Positions 1-13,907 of a stretch of 64,000 bases of DNA are shown here, one piece after another; position 1 is the stretch's first letter, and every line of letters begins with the position of its first letter. Made by a program: the position numbers and the translations under genes. The notes beneath the pieces were generated by a model, which worked only from the letters and a program-made list of their open reading frames with translations, was not told where the DNA came from and ran no database searches. The stretch is from assembly GCA_025267735.1 (NCBI GenBank), contig CM046301.1, forward strand, positions 59,353,872 through 59,417,871, in the 5' to 3' direction. This stretch comes from Mactra quadrangularis. Taxonomy: Eukaryota; Mollusca; Bivalvia; Venerida; Mactridae.

Positions 1-422
1 CTGCTTCTACCATCATCATAATTACTGTTTTCACCAGAATCATAACTACAATGTATACCAACATAATCATCATCATCAACATCATCATCTCTGTTTTTAC
101 CATCATCATCTTGTCTGCTTTCATTATCATCATCTTTATCATTTTCACCACCATCATGATAATTTTTGCTGTCATCATCATTACCGAAGCTGCTTTTACA
201 ATCATCATCATTATTGTTTTCCCCATCATTATTATCATTTCTAATTTCATCATCATCATCATTTCTGCTTTCACCATCATCATCAATGTCATCTAGATCA
301 CTGTATTCTTCTTCAAATAACATATCATATAAAAAATTGTCATAATCAGGCTCAGAGTCTGAATAACTTGTACTACGCTTGGTCTTGTCAAAATTAATTC
401 CAGGATTTCTAAGATATTTAAC
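1..422 (-). other. Asp/Asn-rich exon of the DNMT3-like gene (GAT-repeat derived)
   Basis: After a TTTGCAG acceptor, the frame stays open for all 422 bases to the window edge. The first 50 residues still follow the DNMT3 C-terminus loosely (YDNFLYDMLFEEEYSDLDD). About 90 residues of Asp/Asn-rich sequence with scattered Ser, Gly and Lys follow. On the plus strand this is an imperfect ATC/CAT trinucleotide repeat. The acidic run replaces the C-terminal target-recognition and oligomerisation region of active DNMT3 enzymes. A donor site inside the repeat cannot be excluded, so the outer part could be intron. Confidence 0.7.
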
Positions 423-3400
423 CTGCAAATAAACATAATTATACTCCATTGTTTTGATTTCAAAAATTGATTACATGAACATAAGATATCATTGATAAAC
501 ATGTATGGTCATTGTAGGTGGCTATAAAGTCACTTTTAACAGCAAGGGCTGCTGGGTTAATCCTTTGGCGACCCTACCGAGTGTCTCGCCCACCACCCAG
601 GAGAACTAGGTTCAATTCCTAGTCAGGGCATATGGTTTTTTTCTCCTTATTTACTTTTGTAATAAATTTAATCAGTCTACCCACAACGTTTTCATTACAG
701 TATAGGTTTTATCTTTCTTAGTAAATTAGTACACGAGATTGATCATAACATTAAAACAAATCATTGTAGTATTAATATATCCCTATAAATACATATAAAT
801 ACTACTGCATACTGATTTTGTCCCCATTGACTGCCTATATATAGAATGCTGCTTAATATAAGGGTAAGGACAATAAAGTTAAGTCAATTAAGCAGATTTG
901 TAATAAAGGGTCATAACTCATGTAAATTTAGTAGATTTGTAGTAAAGGGTAATAACTCATGTAAATTTAGTAGATTTGTAGTAAAGGGTAATAACTCATG
1001 TAAAATTAGAATTGTAATAATGGGCAATAACTCATGTAAATTTATTTAATTTGTAGAAAGGTGCAATAACACATGAGCATAAAGTACTTGCTGTAGATTT
1101 CTCAGAAACAGATTTCTTAATGCACTAAATGTAATGCCTACTATAAGCCTTAAAGTTAAAAGTAATCATAGCTGTTTTCTATGGTGGCATATTTCTAGTT
1201 ACATAACTAGTTAACCAGATAATTAACTAGTTAATTAAGTAGTTAACTAGTTACGTAACTAGTTAATCACTTAACATTTAATTGGTAAAATAATACACAA
1301 TGGCAGTTGTAAGCACTAACTTGCATTTTTTTCCCGTTATGATCTTTTCTTTATTGTAAAAAATAACTAGTTACGTAACTAGTTAACTACTTAATTAACT
1401 AGATAATTATCTGGTTAACTAGTTACGTAACTGGTTAACCAGATAATTATCTAGTAAGTTATGTAGTTAGCTGGTGGCAGAAATATGCCACCATAGTTTT
1501 CTCTCAATTGTCTTAACTGCTAAATTAAATATTTTTTTTGTCATTATTAAAATCAAAAGTTACTGATAGATCTAAAAGATGTGGCAGTTTCTTACCATAG
1601 CCCGTCTTTCAGGTAACTTTACCAAGTACATATCAAGGGTTTTTGGATTAGCTTTGTTTTCATTATAACATTGAACAGCCCTGAAATTAAAAAAAGACAT
1701 TGAATTGGTTCTTTAAATTTCATGCCCCTGCTTTACAGACTGGGTCATAAGAGGCAGAATATGAGTGCAACCATCTCAGTCTGTTTGTTTTGAGAATGTA
1801 GGCAATATCTCTGATTTTAAGCTGAGACAGGAGATCTTCCAAGGGAACAACATACCTCCAATGAGGTATCAACAATTGCAAGTTATCAGAGTAGAGTATC
1901 TCCCAGGGGCAACCAGTGCGGAATTCACAAGATAAGGCTTCTAGTACAATGATGAAGAGTAGTGGGCTTCTAGTACAATGATGAAGAGTAGTGGGATTAG
2001 TACAAATCAGGCTAGTAAAAATACTTATTTCATTTAGTCAGGCTCATGGTTAATTTTTCCCTTCATTATTAAACATAATAAATCAGGTTAGTGTTCAAGA
2101 AAATGTAATGCTATGACCAACAGACGGTGCTCTCAAAAATAACTCACTAACAATATTAAATATTTAGATTTTAGGATGATCAATACAAAAATAAAGCTAA
2201 ACTTACCTGTTCAGTCCTGGAACATTACCCCAATAATATCTTGGATACATGTATGGAGAAATAAACTGAGCATCCCACATACTTGGTTCTAGCTAAAAAA
2301 TAATAAATACAAGAATTCAGATTTGACAAATAAATATTTAATTTTAACGGTAAAATTACCAAATATGTATCAAACAGACATTCATTAAAATATACTGGAA
2401 ATAATACAATAAATTTGTGAAATTAGTAATTGATGAGATTTCAAAAGAAAATTTAAGACAGAAAATTTATTAGAATTTGTATGAACAATAAACAAGAAAT
2501 GCAATGTGGAAACCATATTAAAGCCAGATTTAAAAACTTTAATGCAAACATTTCAAAGGGAAATAATCCACAATAAAGCCAGATATGGCAAAATATATGC
2601 TAAAACTTTAGAGCAATTGTTAACAACACCGGACGCCTGCCCATTCGTGTTTCGCCAAAATATATGCCGAATTTTTTTGTTGAAAAATCGGGCTAATAAA
2701 ATGAGCTTCATATCAGCTATTTAAACACATCTAAATGAGTTCTGATAAGTTGCTTTGTCAAACAAGAAATTTCTTGTATACAATTGTCTTCAATGTCTCA
2801 TCAAATACATGAGTAGTTAAAGTAGAGTTACAACATTACAAAAAGGGACTGTCCAGATAGCCAATAAATCATTTAAATAAAACTTAACATTAATTCTATA
2901 CAAGGTCACAGGTCAACTTGAGCCCTGCTTCATAGTTTTTTTATTTTGCCCAGGATCTGAAACTTGTATTTCAATCAATACATATAATTCAGGGTTCATA
3001 CAGAATTTTAGTGACAAATTTCAAGCACTTTTCAAGGACAAAAGTGTCAAATTCAAAGACTATTATTCATTATATTTTATGTGACTGATAAAAATAATGT
3101 AATATTCTCCGTCCCTAACTTTTCAGTCTATCTCCTTTCATTTTCCAGCCTAAAATTAAAATTAGTTATAATTATATTCAAGCACTATTGGACCCAAAAT
3201 AAGCACTATTCAAGGTTGCAAATAAAAATAAGCACTTTTAAGCACTCAAAATCGTTTTTAAGCACTTTTCAAGGTATACCTTAAAATTCAAGCACTTTTC
3301 AAGTTCTGTACGAACCCTGTAATTGATTATACCTTTACTGGTTGGGGCATTTTCTGATGAAGAAAGCGGGGGCCCAGTGCTCCCATCAAACCCAAGCAAC

Positions 3401-6400
3401 AGAGGAAAGCACATCCCTCTTCAGGGACCCCACTAACAAATCTTTTGATGGGGGGGGGCGAACAATAAAAAGTTAATTTTAGGACGGGAAGTTCCTTAAA
3501 TAAAATTACAGCAAAAAATCAACACCTGCTGCGGTCCATTTTAAAGGGGGAGGGGGGTCAAGACATGTAAAAACATGGGATTGACCAGCAAAGGGTTTAA
3601 CTCATTGCAACACTCACCATTAAAGTATCTGAAATTGTATTCTTAATTTTGGTTGGCATAGAAGCTGGTCCTTCAATTAAGTAATAAACAGGAATGTGAA
3701 GTCCATTCATACAATCAAATTCTTTAATAATAGACTCTATCCTCAATATAAACCTCACTTGCTCATCTGAAAATAAGTTTTATACATCAAAATCAAATGG
3801 AGATATCTTAAGACGTTTACATCTTAATCAAGGGAAGTAACGAAGAATTGTTTAAGTATATATCAAAGGAATGCACTGGGTACTTAAAATTACATTAATT
3901 TCACATGTAATTCAAGAGAAGGCACTTGTAATAACTTACAAGTTAATCAAAGGGTGATAATTCATATCCTTTGTATCTTACTCAAGGGAGGTAACTTGGA
4001 TTTATATAAATGTACATACATGTATATCAAAGAGAGATTATCTACTGTATTCTAAGTTACTGGTAATCATAAGAAGATATAACAATGAATCAAAAGGAGT
4101 AGACACAGAAATGCATATTTAATTTAAAGGGAAATAACTCATAATTCCATTCTTAGATCTTCCAACAATCATCATTTACATGTTCCAAAGCCTAATCTAG
4201 AATTTTTTCGAAAAACATTATCATATTCCGGTCCCATGATTTGGAATGTAATACCTCTTAACATACGTCTTTCAGAAAATATAAATCAATTCAAGAGGGC
4301 CTATATACAGTGGAAGTACTCTGGTTCCATGTAACTTGTATTCTTTAGTAAATTTGAAAATTGAAACTTTATATTATGTCATAACAGTTGTACTTTTGAT
4401 CTATGTGTTTTTGTTTATATGTATATAATTGTATTTTTGAAACTATGTTTGCTTAAACCTATTTAACTGTTTAAATGTATATACTTGTATACTGAGGCCC
4501 ACATGGAAGATTGGACTTGTCCAAATGTGCAGCCTGTTTAAATAAAGTCGTTATTATTATTATTATTATTATTATTATTCCTAAATTAAGGATTGTATAA
4601 CTCAATAATTGTTGAATGTTCAACTTGTAATGATTCAAATTTAAGTAGATTTTTAAATAATCAGAAATTTGAAATGAAAATTAGTTAATCATCAAAAGCG
4701 AATGTTTATCATAATAGAACAAAGTTCCAGTGTTAGGCATAGCTGGGGGAACAAGTGTTGAGGTAGAGAAGACAAATTGCAAAAATGTTTTTTTTACTGT
4801 TAACAACTCCTCAGTGTTTTGTCAATATTTACATTTAATCTTTTGCGAGTAAGTTTGCAAATAAGGCCAAACTCATTTAAGGTAGTTTAGTTTATGCAGC
4901 CAGTAGTTCTTTAGCTTCAAGACCATGGTCATCCATCTGGGCCCGAGTCCAGTACAGTCTTAAAGTTCTGCTTACCAAATGACATTGATGACATCATCTC
5001 TTGACTAGAAATATCAAACATTTCCCTGGGTAAACTGACAAAAACTAAATCTATTGGACACATTTCCTTTACCTACAATATAAACAAGAGTCTGTATTGC
5101 TTCACTAAGTGCATCAATCATATTTGCTAATAAAATGATGTTATGAGAATCATAAATTATATCAAACAAACTTATCACTCAGTAAACATAGCCACATTAT
5201 GTTAAACTTTGCAAATTGATTTTAGCTAAATTGATGTAATAAGAACTCAAAATATTGGGTTTTCCCGACCACACTAATGATTCAAGTACATGCTGCATGC
5301 ATGAAGGAGCCCCAATATATTCACATGTTATCTATATAGTATACATTGCAGGAAGGGGGATTCATGCATTGTCTACATAGCACACTGAAAATTTCATATC
5401 ATTTACCATCTTAGCCAATAAGGCTGTCATGATATGCCAGAAGCATATAGCGATATATTGCAATACGCTAGCACTGTATCGCTATACGTACCACGATATA
5501 TTGTGAGCTTTTAGATTTGTTATGCCTCTGCTGTATTTAACAGAAAAATTGAAAGTCTCAAATGCAGCGACTGATAGAATCTAGTTTCTTCAAGTCTATA
5601 CGGGCATTTAGGACTGTGATATATGTTGTACAACCAATCGAACGAGTCCCATTCAGTTAAAATTCTTGTACATCTACATCAATACATCTACATCAATACG
5701 TTAAACTGTCAAAATTTGACACTTCTTTAACAGTGCGTAACTTAAGTTAGATTGAATAAACAATGGAAAAACTGACACTGCGCTACTTTCATTATGCGAA
5801 GGGACACAGGGACACACGGTACCAGTATACTGGTATATCATGACAGCCCTATTAGCCAATATGCACCATTTCATCCAGTTAGTCCCACAATTTCTCCACC
5901 ACTCCTTTCCGGCTCCCAAACATTGATACATTAAACATTTTTAGTATTATTTACCTCAGAAGATGTGATGCTAGCTAATTCTGTCCATCTAACGTCAGCA
6001 ACATCTTTGACAGTAAGAAAATGTTTAGCATCATCATCCTTTACTAAAGCTACGCTATTTCCTATTTCAATGCCAAGATCTTTAATAGCTGTCACAGTTG
6101 CACCAGCATCATCATACATCGTTAATATATTGATAGTTTGACCAGGGTTCCAGCCACTTAAGTCTTCAAGATATCTCTGGAGAAAATAAATCAAAGTAGA
6201 ATAAAAAATAGTTTAGCAAGCACATACATTCAATATTAACCCTAACAATGCCGAAGCTCAAAAGGAAAAGCTTTTGCCACCAGAAAAGAGCCAGGTCAGC
6301 AGACAAAACACATGCCGGCTGACCAGGGGCTTTGCTGTGGGCTGCCCATTGTCCAAATTTTTATCCTGAAATCCCTAAAATGATAATGGATAGGTAAAAT

Positions 6401-9400
6401 AATTGAAGATGGACTATTCCATTGTGGCAATTCAGGATTGAAAGGGTTAGGGCACCCAGTACATCTAAATGTGTATCAGACAAAAAAGCCTAAGCACTAA
6501 AAACACTATTACAGCTGTTGACCATATTTTTTAAAAGTCAGAATCAATCTTTTGCAAACATAGAAAAATAATTCAAAAATCAAGTTTTGAATAACATGTG
6601 CGTGTATAAAATCCATATACGAGGGGTGATTGATAAATTCGCGGAATTCCTTTCTAAAATATTTACCCTTTTGTCAAATCACATTAAAACTCAAATAAGT
6701 GTAAAACAATTCATTTGTGTTTTAAAAATCATATTGGTGAACAGATTATCAATATGTAGAAAGAATAAATGGTATCCATAGCAACTACTGTTTGGTCACT
6801 TGAAGCACGCTATTTTTCACCTATTTTTAAAATATTAAACATGGTATTACGCACTCAAAGTTGTTGCGAATTATGCGCCAACATTAATTACACTAGCGTT
6901 ACGTCTGGAAATTATTTCCTGAAAGTTTCATGAAATTCTTTTGAATGGTTATTGCATAGCAGAGATTTTAGAGTCATGGCTTCGAAACAACGAATGACGT
7001 CAACAAATGATTTTGAGTTGGGTGCAGTCATAAATTGTTGTGTTTGACTCTATTTGTCACCTGCAGATACGCTTAAACAAATTAAAACTGCTGATACATT
7101 ACCAACATGTGAAATAATAATTGTCTACCAATGGCACCAGGGGTTCAGGATAGGTAGAGCATAGGTATTTGATGAAGAAAGACCAGGTCAACTGACACTG
7201 ACAGGCACTGTTGGAAAGGTAGCGTGAGTGGAGAAGCTTCTAGATAAGGATTGATGGCTTACAGTGTGCTGTATTGTACAAGAGAATTATTTATTCATTC
7301 AGTGAGGAATACTTTAAGGTTACATTTAATCTGTGGGTACAAAGCCATAGAAAGTGTATGGAAATAGGTGGTGATTATGTGCAGAAAGTAAATAGGAAAC
7401 TTGACTTTGACGTTTAATTAACCCAATGATGACGTCGGCGTGCTTCAAGTACCGTAAACTAGTTTAGTAAAATGTTTCGTGAAAACTTTATTATCCAATG
7501 TATCAAGAAAATATTTCGGTTTTATATCAGTCTTTGGTAAGGGCACAGAATGATGTATTTTGTTTTTTCCTATGTTATCCCGTGTACCATTAATAAATAA
7601 ATTCCTCGAACTTTCCAATCACCCCTCGTATAATGTCAATAATGATTTACTCATAACATCTTGTGAGATCCCTTGTTCCATTTATAAATTCAGAACTACA
7701 GAACTATATTGATGAGAATCCTAATTGAGACAAAGCAATTCAATCTCAATCATCATTGGTCAAACCTGGATAGTTTATTTGTCATCTGCTGCCAGTGTCC
7801 CTGGAACTGTGGTAGGCAGCAGGGGGCTAGATCTTCTTACATCTGACCTCCACGTAACCCTGTTCAGGGGATCACTGTTATGCAGTTTGTATGTCAAATC
7901 AGCTTTAATCAACAAAATTGACAACAAAATGATTTTAAATAATACGTTCCATACCAATAATGTCTCTGTTACAGCTTTTTTTATTTTGATTAGGTATTTA
8001 CTATTATGCATAAATAGTTGGCACAGATATGAGAAGAATTTCTTACAGTTCATGGACATTGTGTTGTTTGACACACCATGACTTTTCTACTTTTTGTAAG
8101 TTTTTTTAGTTAAAAGTGTAATGCTGGCTTAGTAATTTCTGTTGTCAAATAATACTAATATATAAGTTTACCTCACAAGTTGGAGAATTATAAAAAGAGA
8201 CAAGTTGATCTTTCCAATCATTTCTAGGAAATAATATACCATGTGTATCTTCATTGTAATCTGAACAAAGAAAACATGTCCAATCTGTTATATGTTTAAT
8301 CTGAAATGATACATACATATAGTACAAGTATAATAAAAATAATAATAAAGACTTTTTTAACAAAGCTACACATTCGGAAAAATCCAATCTTCTATGTTAA
8401 CCTCTGGTAAATCATGTCCAAATTATTTACATTACTTATATAGTGAAAAACATATAATGAATTATTAAATAGAAGGATAAGTAAAATGATACTAAGTCAC
8501 ACAAGTGTAAAACAAAACGAGTGAATATTTCCAGTGGGGGAATCAATATCTGCACTTTTTACCTTAGCAAAGCAGAAAGGGCACTGTACTAAGGTTACCA
8601 TTGGAATATCAGTCAGTTCTAGGTGGGTTCGAACTCCATCAACAATTTTTAGTGACCATGCAATAATTCCTCATGAAAGAACATTTTTTCCTCATAGCTC
8701 AGTTGTTAGATATCAGAATATCGTCTCCAGGGGGATTTATTATTTATACTGAAATAAGTTGTAAATAAGAACTAGTTCCACATTCAAGGTGAAATAAATT
8801 ACCTTTCGATACGAATTTCTTCCCAAGCATCTCTCTAAACATTCATCACAAAATGACCTGAAAATAATATACATACAATGTATTTAAGATAGAATAATAA
8901 ATACCGTATATGGCCAGTCAGACAAATTGACCCAAGACAACTGACCATGATTTGATTTAGTATGTCTTGTGAACTCTAATTACGGTCATTTTTATAATGG
9001 CTAGCTCAGCCAACCTCTTTCCTGGACCATTGTTTAATAACTAGTACTCAACTACCTTTCCACAAGACTGACAACCTCACCAAATACCCTATTTATTGGA
9101 GGAAAATCAACATTAATGTAGAGCATTCATAGAAGGGTATAACCAGTCTGGGTGAGGCTTAAGCCAGCAATCCCTTCAGGATACTAGAATCAAAATCCTG
9201 CACATACTACTATGCCAAGGACCAAGGGGTAAAACTGATCCAGAGATAATAATAATAACTAAAATCTTTGAATCCACTAGCTGGTATTACTTGTGTCCAA
9301 GAAACCTTACAGAAAATATAAATGTAAATAATGATACATAAGAAGAAGGGGGGGTAACTCTCATTGTGGTAGACAAAGAAAGGAGATATTGTTGTTGAAG

Positions 9401-12400
9401 ACATAGAAAAGGGAGATAACCCATGTTGTTGTAGACATAGAAAAGGGAGATAACCCATGTTGTGGTAGATATAGAAAAGGGAGATAACCCATGTTGTGGT
9501 AGACATAGAAAAGGGACATAACCCATGTTGTGGTAGACATAGAAAAGGGAGATAACCCATGTTGTGGTAGACATAATAAGGGAAATAACCCATGTTGTTG
9601 TAGACATAGAAAAGGGAAATAACCCATGTTGTTGTAGACATAGAAAAGGGAAATAACCCATGTTGTTGTAGACAGATAAAAAAGGAGGCAATATTAGCTG
9701 ATATTGATCCGAGTGATAACCTGTAGCGTGAGTCTAGGTCCTGCTAAGTAGTGAGAAGATGATTAGATTGGCGTGACCTGTTATACCTCTAAGCATGATA
9801 AGTGTTAATCTATCATGATCTTACCTTCCACAGTCTGGTTCCTCACATACAACAAGTAACCCACCTTGTCCACAAACTGAACAATACATCTGAAATATAC
9901 ATGCATAATTATCATTAAAATAAAAATACGTTTTTTTTTTACTCCATGAGTACGTAAGCTAAATGCTTTGTTCAAACATGCAATTTTCTTGTCCAAAAAA
10001 GTACATGTACATGGAAAGTAACATTCAATATAGCAAAATATATTCCTTTTTTAATTTATTTATTTTTCGCTGTGTCAACACAATATTTTAGGTTATTCTA
10101 CAGCGTCAAGCACACCTAACCCAGCTTTTCTGGATCCTTGTCTATAACCATTACTAACCTAACCTTTCACAAGACTGGAAACTTCTCCATATTCCTTATT
10201 AATAGAGGAAAATTGACATAATTGTCAAAAGTTTCATGGAAGAGTATAACCTCCCCAGAAGGGATTCGAACCCATACCCCCTTCAGGACTCAAGATTCGA
10301 AATCCAGGCCTGCTACCAACTGCACTATCCACCCGGGTTATTTTTTTTAGAATATCTTTAGAATTAAGTACATATAAAACAATTACAATTGTATAAAGTA
10401 TTACAACTCTCCTTTCAAATGTTACATTTTATAATAGATCTAATGTGCAAATACATTTAAAATACAATTTAGATGAATAAATGAAAAACAAGTAAATCTG
10501 TGAGCTAATGCTCACTAGTGATACCCCCTCAAAAATCTAAAAATATGCGACAAACAGGAAGTAGATGAGCAAGGAGCATGAAATCGCTTTACACCACATG
10601 GGACTATGGGATGAAGCAATATGCAAAGTATTAGGCTGCTGCATGATATAGTTGCTGAGAAAACTGCGACGGAAATTTTGTAATGGACGGACGCACGCAC
10701 ACACACACGCACGCACAGACAAGGGTAAAACAGTATACCCCCCTCTTCTTCGAAGCGGGGGTATAAAGTGTAAAGATTATTTCCGAAGGCACTGTATTTA
10801 CATTTTTTATACTTACATAAAATCCATCATCAGCAATAGCATAGAGACTTTCCAACAATTCATCCTGAATGAATAAAAATATGTTAAAATTAAAACCTGG
10901 GTCAATATTTTGAGGGAAAATGGTGTACACAAACTTAATTCATTACTCTGCTTTACAGCTTACATTTCATGTGAACAGAACAGTACAAATTATGTATTAA
11001 CAACAGCAATGCATACGAGTCATATTGCTTACAATTGCAATTATCACATATAATATTACAACATATTAGAGTATGGTTCTATATATATTTTTACAAAATG
11101 TTTAATAGTACAGTAATATACATGATAATGTATGCCCCACTGACAGTTGAATATACATATTTTAATAAAAATAATATTAAGAACTGTAATCAGGGGCGTA
11201 GCAAGGGCTTTTTAATATGTACGCAGAATAAGGGACTTTAGTCAGTTATTTCCCCTTGTATACTATTCAAATAGGTAGGTCCAATTAGTTGGATTACTTG
11301 GATTTTACCCTTACTTTTCAATGTCAATTTGCCAAAGTTAATCTTTAAAAACTTTTTTGTAAATCATTTAATTTGTTTGAAATTCAAGTTAAGTATTTTT
11401 AAGGTGAAGAACTATCTAAATTTCATCACTTCTGTTAATATCTTCATTTACAAAAAGATATTAGATGAAATATTTTGTTATCCTTACACAGGAATTCAAT
11501 GATAAGATCTGAGGATTCCAACTGTAAGGACCTACTTACCAATTGGATTGCTTCAGATTTTATCAGGGAAAGATAAATGAGGGGGTCAAGGGCATGCCAC
11601 CCCGAATTTGTTTTTCTCTAGATCATCTCAGGGGAGATTTGGCAACTATTTAAAAAAAGTTTGTATAATTCATTCTGTGCACAAATATAGGAAGACATTC
11701 GTACCAATTACCATTCATTTCCAACCAGTGTTCAAGAATTATATAGACTGGAGTCAAAGACAAACAACGAATTTAAACCGTAAACTCGACTCATAAAGGG
11801 AAGTCCTATTGAAACGTAACACCCCTAGCCCCCTCAGGCCTAAGTTTTTATTGCATTTTTTGGCGTTTGTGCTTTTACGATTTTCTGGACCAATGTGTAC
11901 GCAGCTGCGTACTCTGCGTACTGGTAGCTACGTGCCTGGTAATGTAATTCCATTATAGATTCGTAGATGTTTACACATTAAAGCATACAATACCTTACAA
12001 TCTGGACAGATAGATCCTTTAAATAGAGGATGTTTGCAAACTAGATCTTTATCTTTCTCACCACAACTTATACAAATGCCTGTAACAATTAAAATATATT
12101 CTTTACATTATCTTATGATGCTACAAGTTTGGTTGTATCTTATCTCCTATAATGAAAGTATAGTATGAAGAACTGTGAATTACACTTAATAATACACATA
12201 ACAAAAGTTATTCACTGATTTTTAGGGCTCTCTAATTGATTAGAGTTTTGGAAAAGTCATGACGACCTACCTCTTATGTCCCCCATGGCACAAACATACC
12301 TTTGCATACAAGCAACGTAGGTTGCCTCAGAACGTGTCTTTAGTACTTCTGGGGATATTGTGTCCGCAACTAGGTCATGCCTTAAATGCGAAGCAGTCAA

Positions 12401-13855
12401 TAGCCTCGTGTTCTTAAAGAAAAACATGGACTGTCCAAAATAGTCATTTGGGGATACTGTTGTTGTTTTTACAATTTCAGACATTTTTTACATTTACCCA
12501 CGACTTAGAAGTAAGTTCCTGTAACTTCCTGACCTTTCTTTTGATGTTTTGTTTTCTTAATGATGTATCATTAAACTGTATCAACGAATATTAATGTGTT
12601 GTTTTATTATGAAATTATTTCCCCCTACATTGATCATAACAAGGATTTGAACTAAGTTAATATAAATTCTCAATGACCCCAAATGTTTACCTATGTATCG
12701 TATTGCAATACGTATTACTTTGTGCGTATCGCAATACGTATCGTATCTGTTTCTTTTCGTATCGACCCAGCCCTACTGATTTTAAAAGATAAACAGAATG
12801 ATGTAATGCCAATCAAAAGCCTTACAAATTATATACAATAAATAAACATTTTCATGTGCCACTCTTACTGTTTGCCTGTGTTTTGTCTCAACACTCGCTG
12901 TCATCACCTTAAGGCTTAACCCACTAATCAAAACCCAAGGACTAATAAAGAATTGCACCTAGTGAAAATGACTTTCATATGAAGTCCAGCTTGTTGATTA
13001 TTTGACACTTTTCTACATAACATAACAAATCGATCTGGTGCTTGAGAACATTTAAGGTAATAATAGCTGCTCATTATGGAACTCTTTACCATCTGATATC
13101 ACACAAATAAAAAAACTGTTCAAATTTAAACAAACTGTGAAACAGTATTTTTTAGATAATTTGTCTTAGATATTTGTATGTTTTTTATTTTCTCTATTAT
13201 TTTGGCATGGTCCACATAATTTTTAAGTTATAACTGACCAAAATCCTTCTTATATGATATTTATGTTTGTGCTTGACCACCTTAGATGTATTTTACCATT
13301 AAGCCATACCTAGACAATCTGTGATAGATAAATTATGTCCAATTTAAATCACATGATTACCAACTTGACTGTGATACTAAGATATTTCTGTGATTAATTT
13401 TGTGATTATTAACATAACTGTGATTCCTCAATATTATATGAGAATAGATTTGTAATTGTCTACATAACTGTGATACTTAAATATTTTATGTGATTAATTT
13501 TATGATTATAAACTAAACTGTGATCTTGGATATTTCTTCTGTGATTAATTTTTGTGATATAGTATTACATCTATCTGGTGCTTATTATTTAATATACATC
13601 TTATATCAATGTTTCAATTATCTGCTATGTCTTTGATAAATCTTATTATGTTTTAATTCTATGCAATAGTCTTCACTATTTTAATAATGCCTCTCTTTGT
13701 CACGCCACCAACACATAGGGACCACAATGGAAATAAGGGCTTGCCCTTTTTTGTGTTATCCCTGGTGTTTGTGTGCAAGACATAGTTACTACATCATGAT
13801 GTCTGTGATATTTGTGTTTGTATGTTTTTACTATGTGTATACAAAGCCAAATAAA

Positions 13856-13907
<52 letters not shown>

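Larger units (their letters stand above)
1596..6176 (-). other. Degenerate C5-methyltransferase domain exons
   Basis: Exons 6176-5955, 5072-4976, 3766-3618, 2292-2207 and 1680-1596 encode residues 271-483. Landmarks shared with DNMT3A include INILTMYDDAG (motif I, normally LSLFDG), IKDLGI, CPIDLVFVSLPR (motif IV, normally ending SPC), PVYYLIEGP (motif VI, normally FENV) and PRYYWGNVPGLNR. The acidic residue of motif II (ASE in DNMT3A) is replaced in the stretch ALVKDD. The catalytic Cys position holds Arg360. The fold is recognisable, but cofactor binding and catalysis should both be lost. The next exon, 422-1, starts with VKYLRNPGIN, where active enzymes have a TTRSNS-type motif. Confidence 0.88.
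8172..12079 (-). other. ADD (ATRX-DNMT3-DNMT3L) zinc-finger domain exons
   Basis: Five exons (12079-11994, 10864-10817, 9889-9825, 8857-8803, 8300-8172) encode residues 143-270 of the DNMT3-like protein. The GATA-like finger has C145, C148, C167 and C170. The PHD-like finger has C190, C193, C202, C207, C212, C215, C236 and C239. All twelve expected zinc ligands are present. The helix after the second finger contains FPRNDWKDQLVSFY, which corresponds to the end of the vertebrate DNMT3 ADD domain. This integrity contrasts with the eroded catalytic domain and suggests that histone-tail binding is the function being kept. Confidence 0.92.

Noticed and set aside
9210..9691. Three overlapping minus-strand frames of 88-143 codons
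   Set aside because: They are the 33-bp minisatellite read in each frame. A repeat length divisible by three keeps all frames open. No codon signal or domain.
12257..12484. 75-codon minus-strand frame starting MSEIVKTTTVSPNDYFGQ
   Set aside because: No recognised domain. It lies inside a possible hAT-like element, so it is noted there and not called as a gene.
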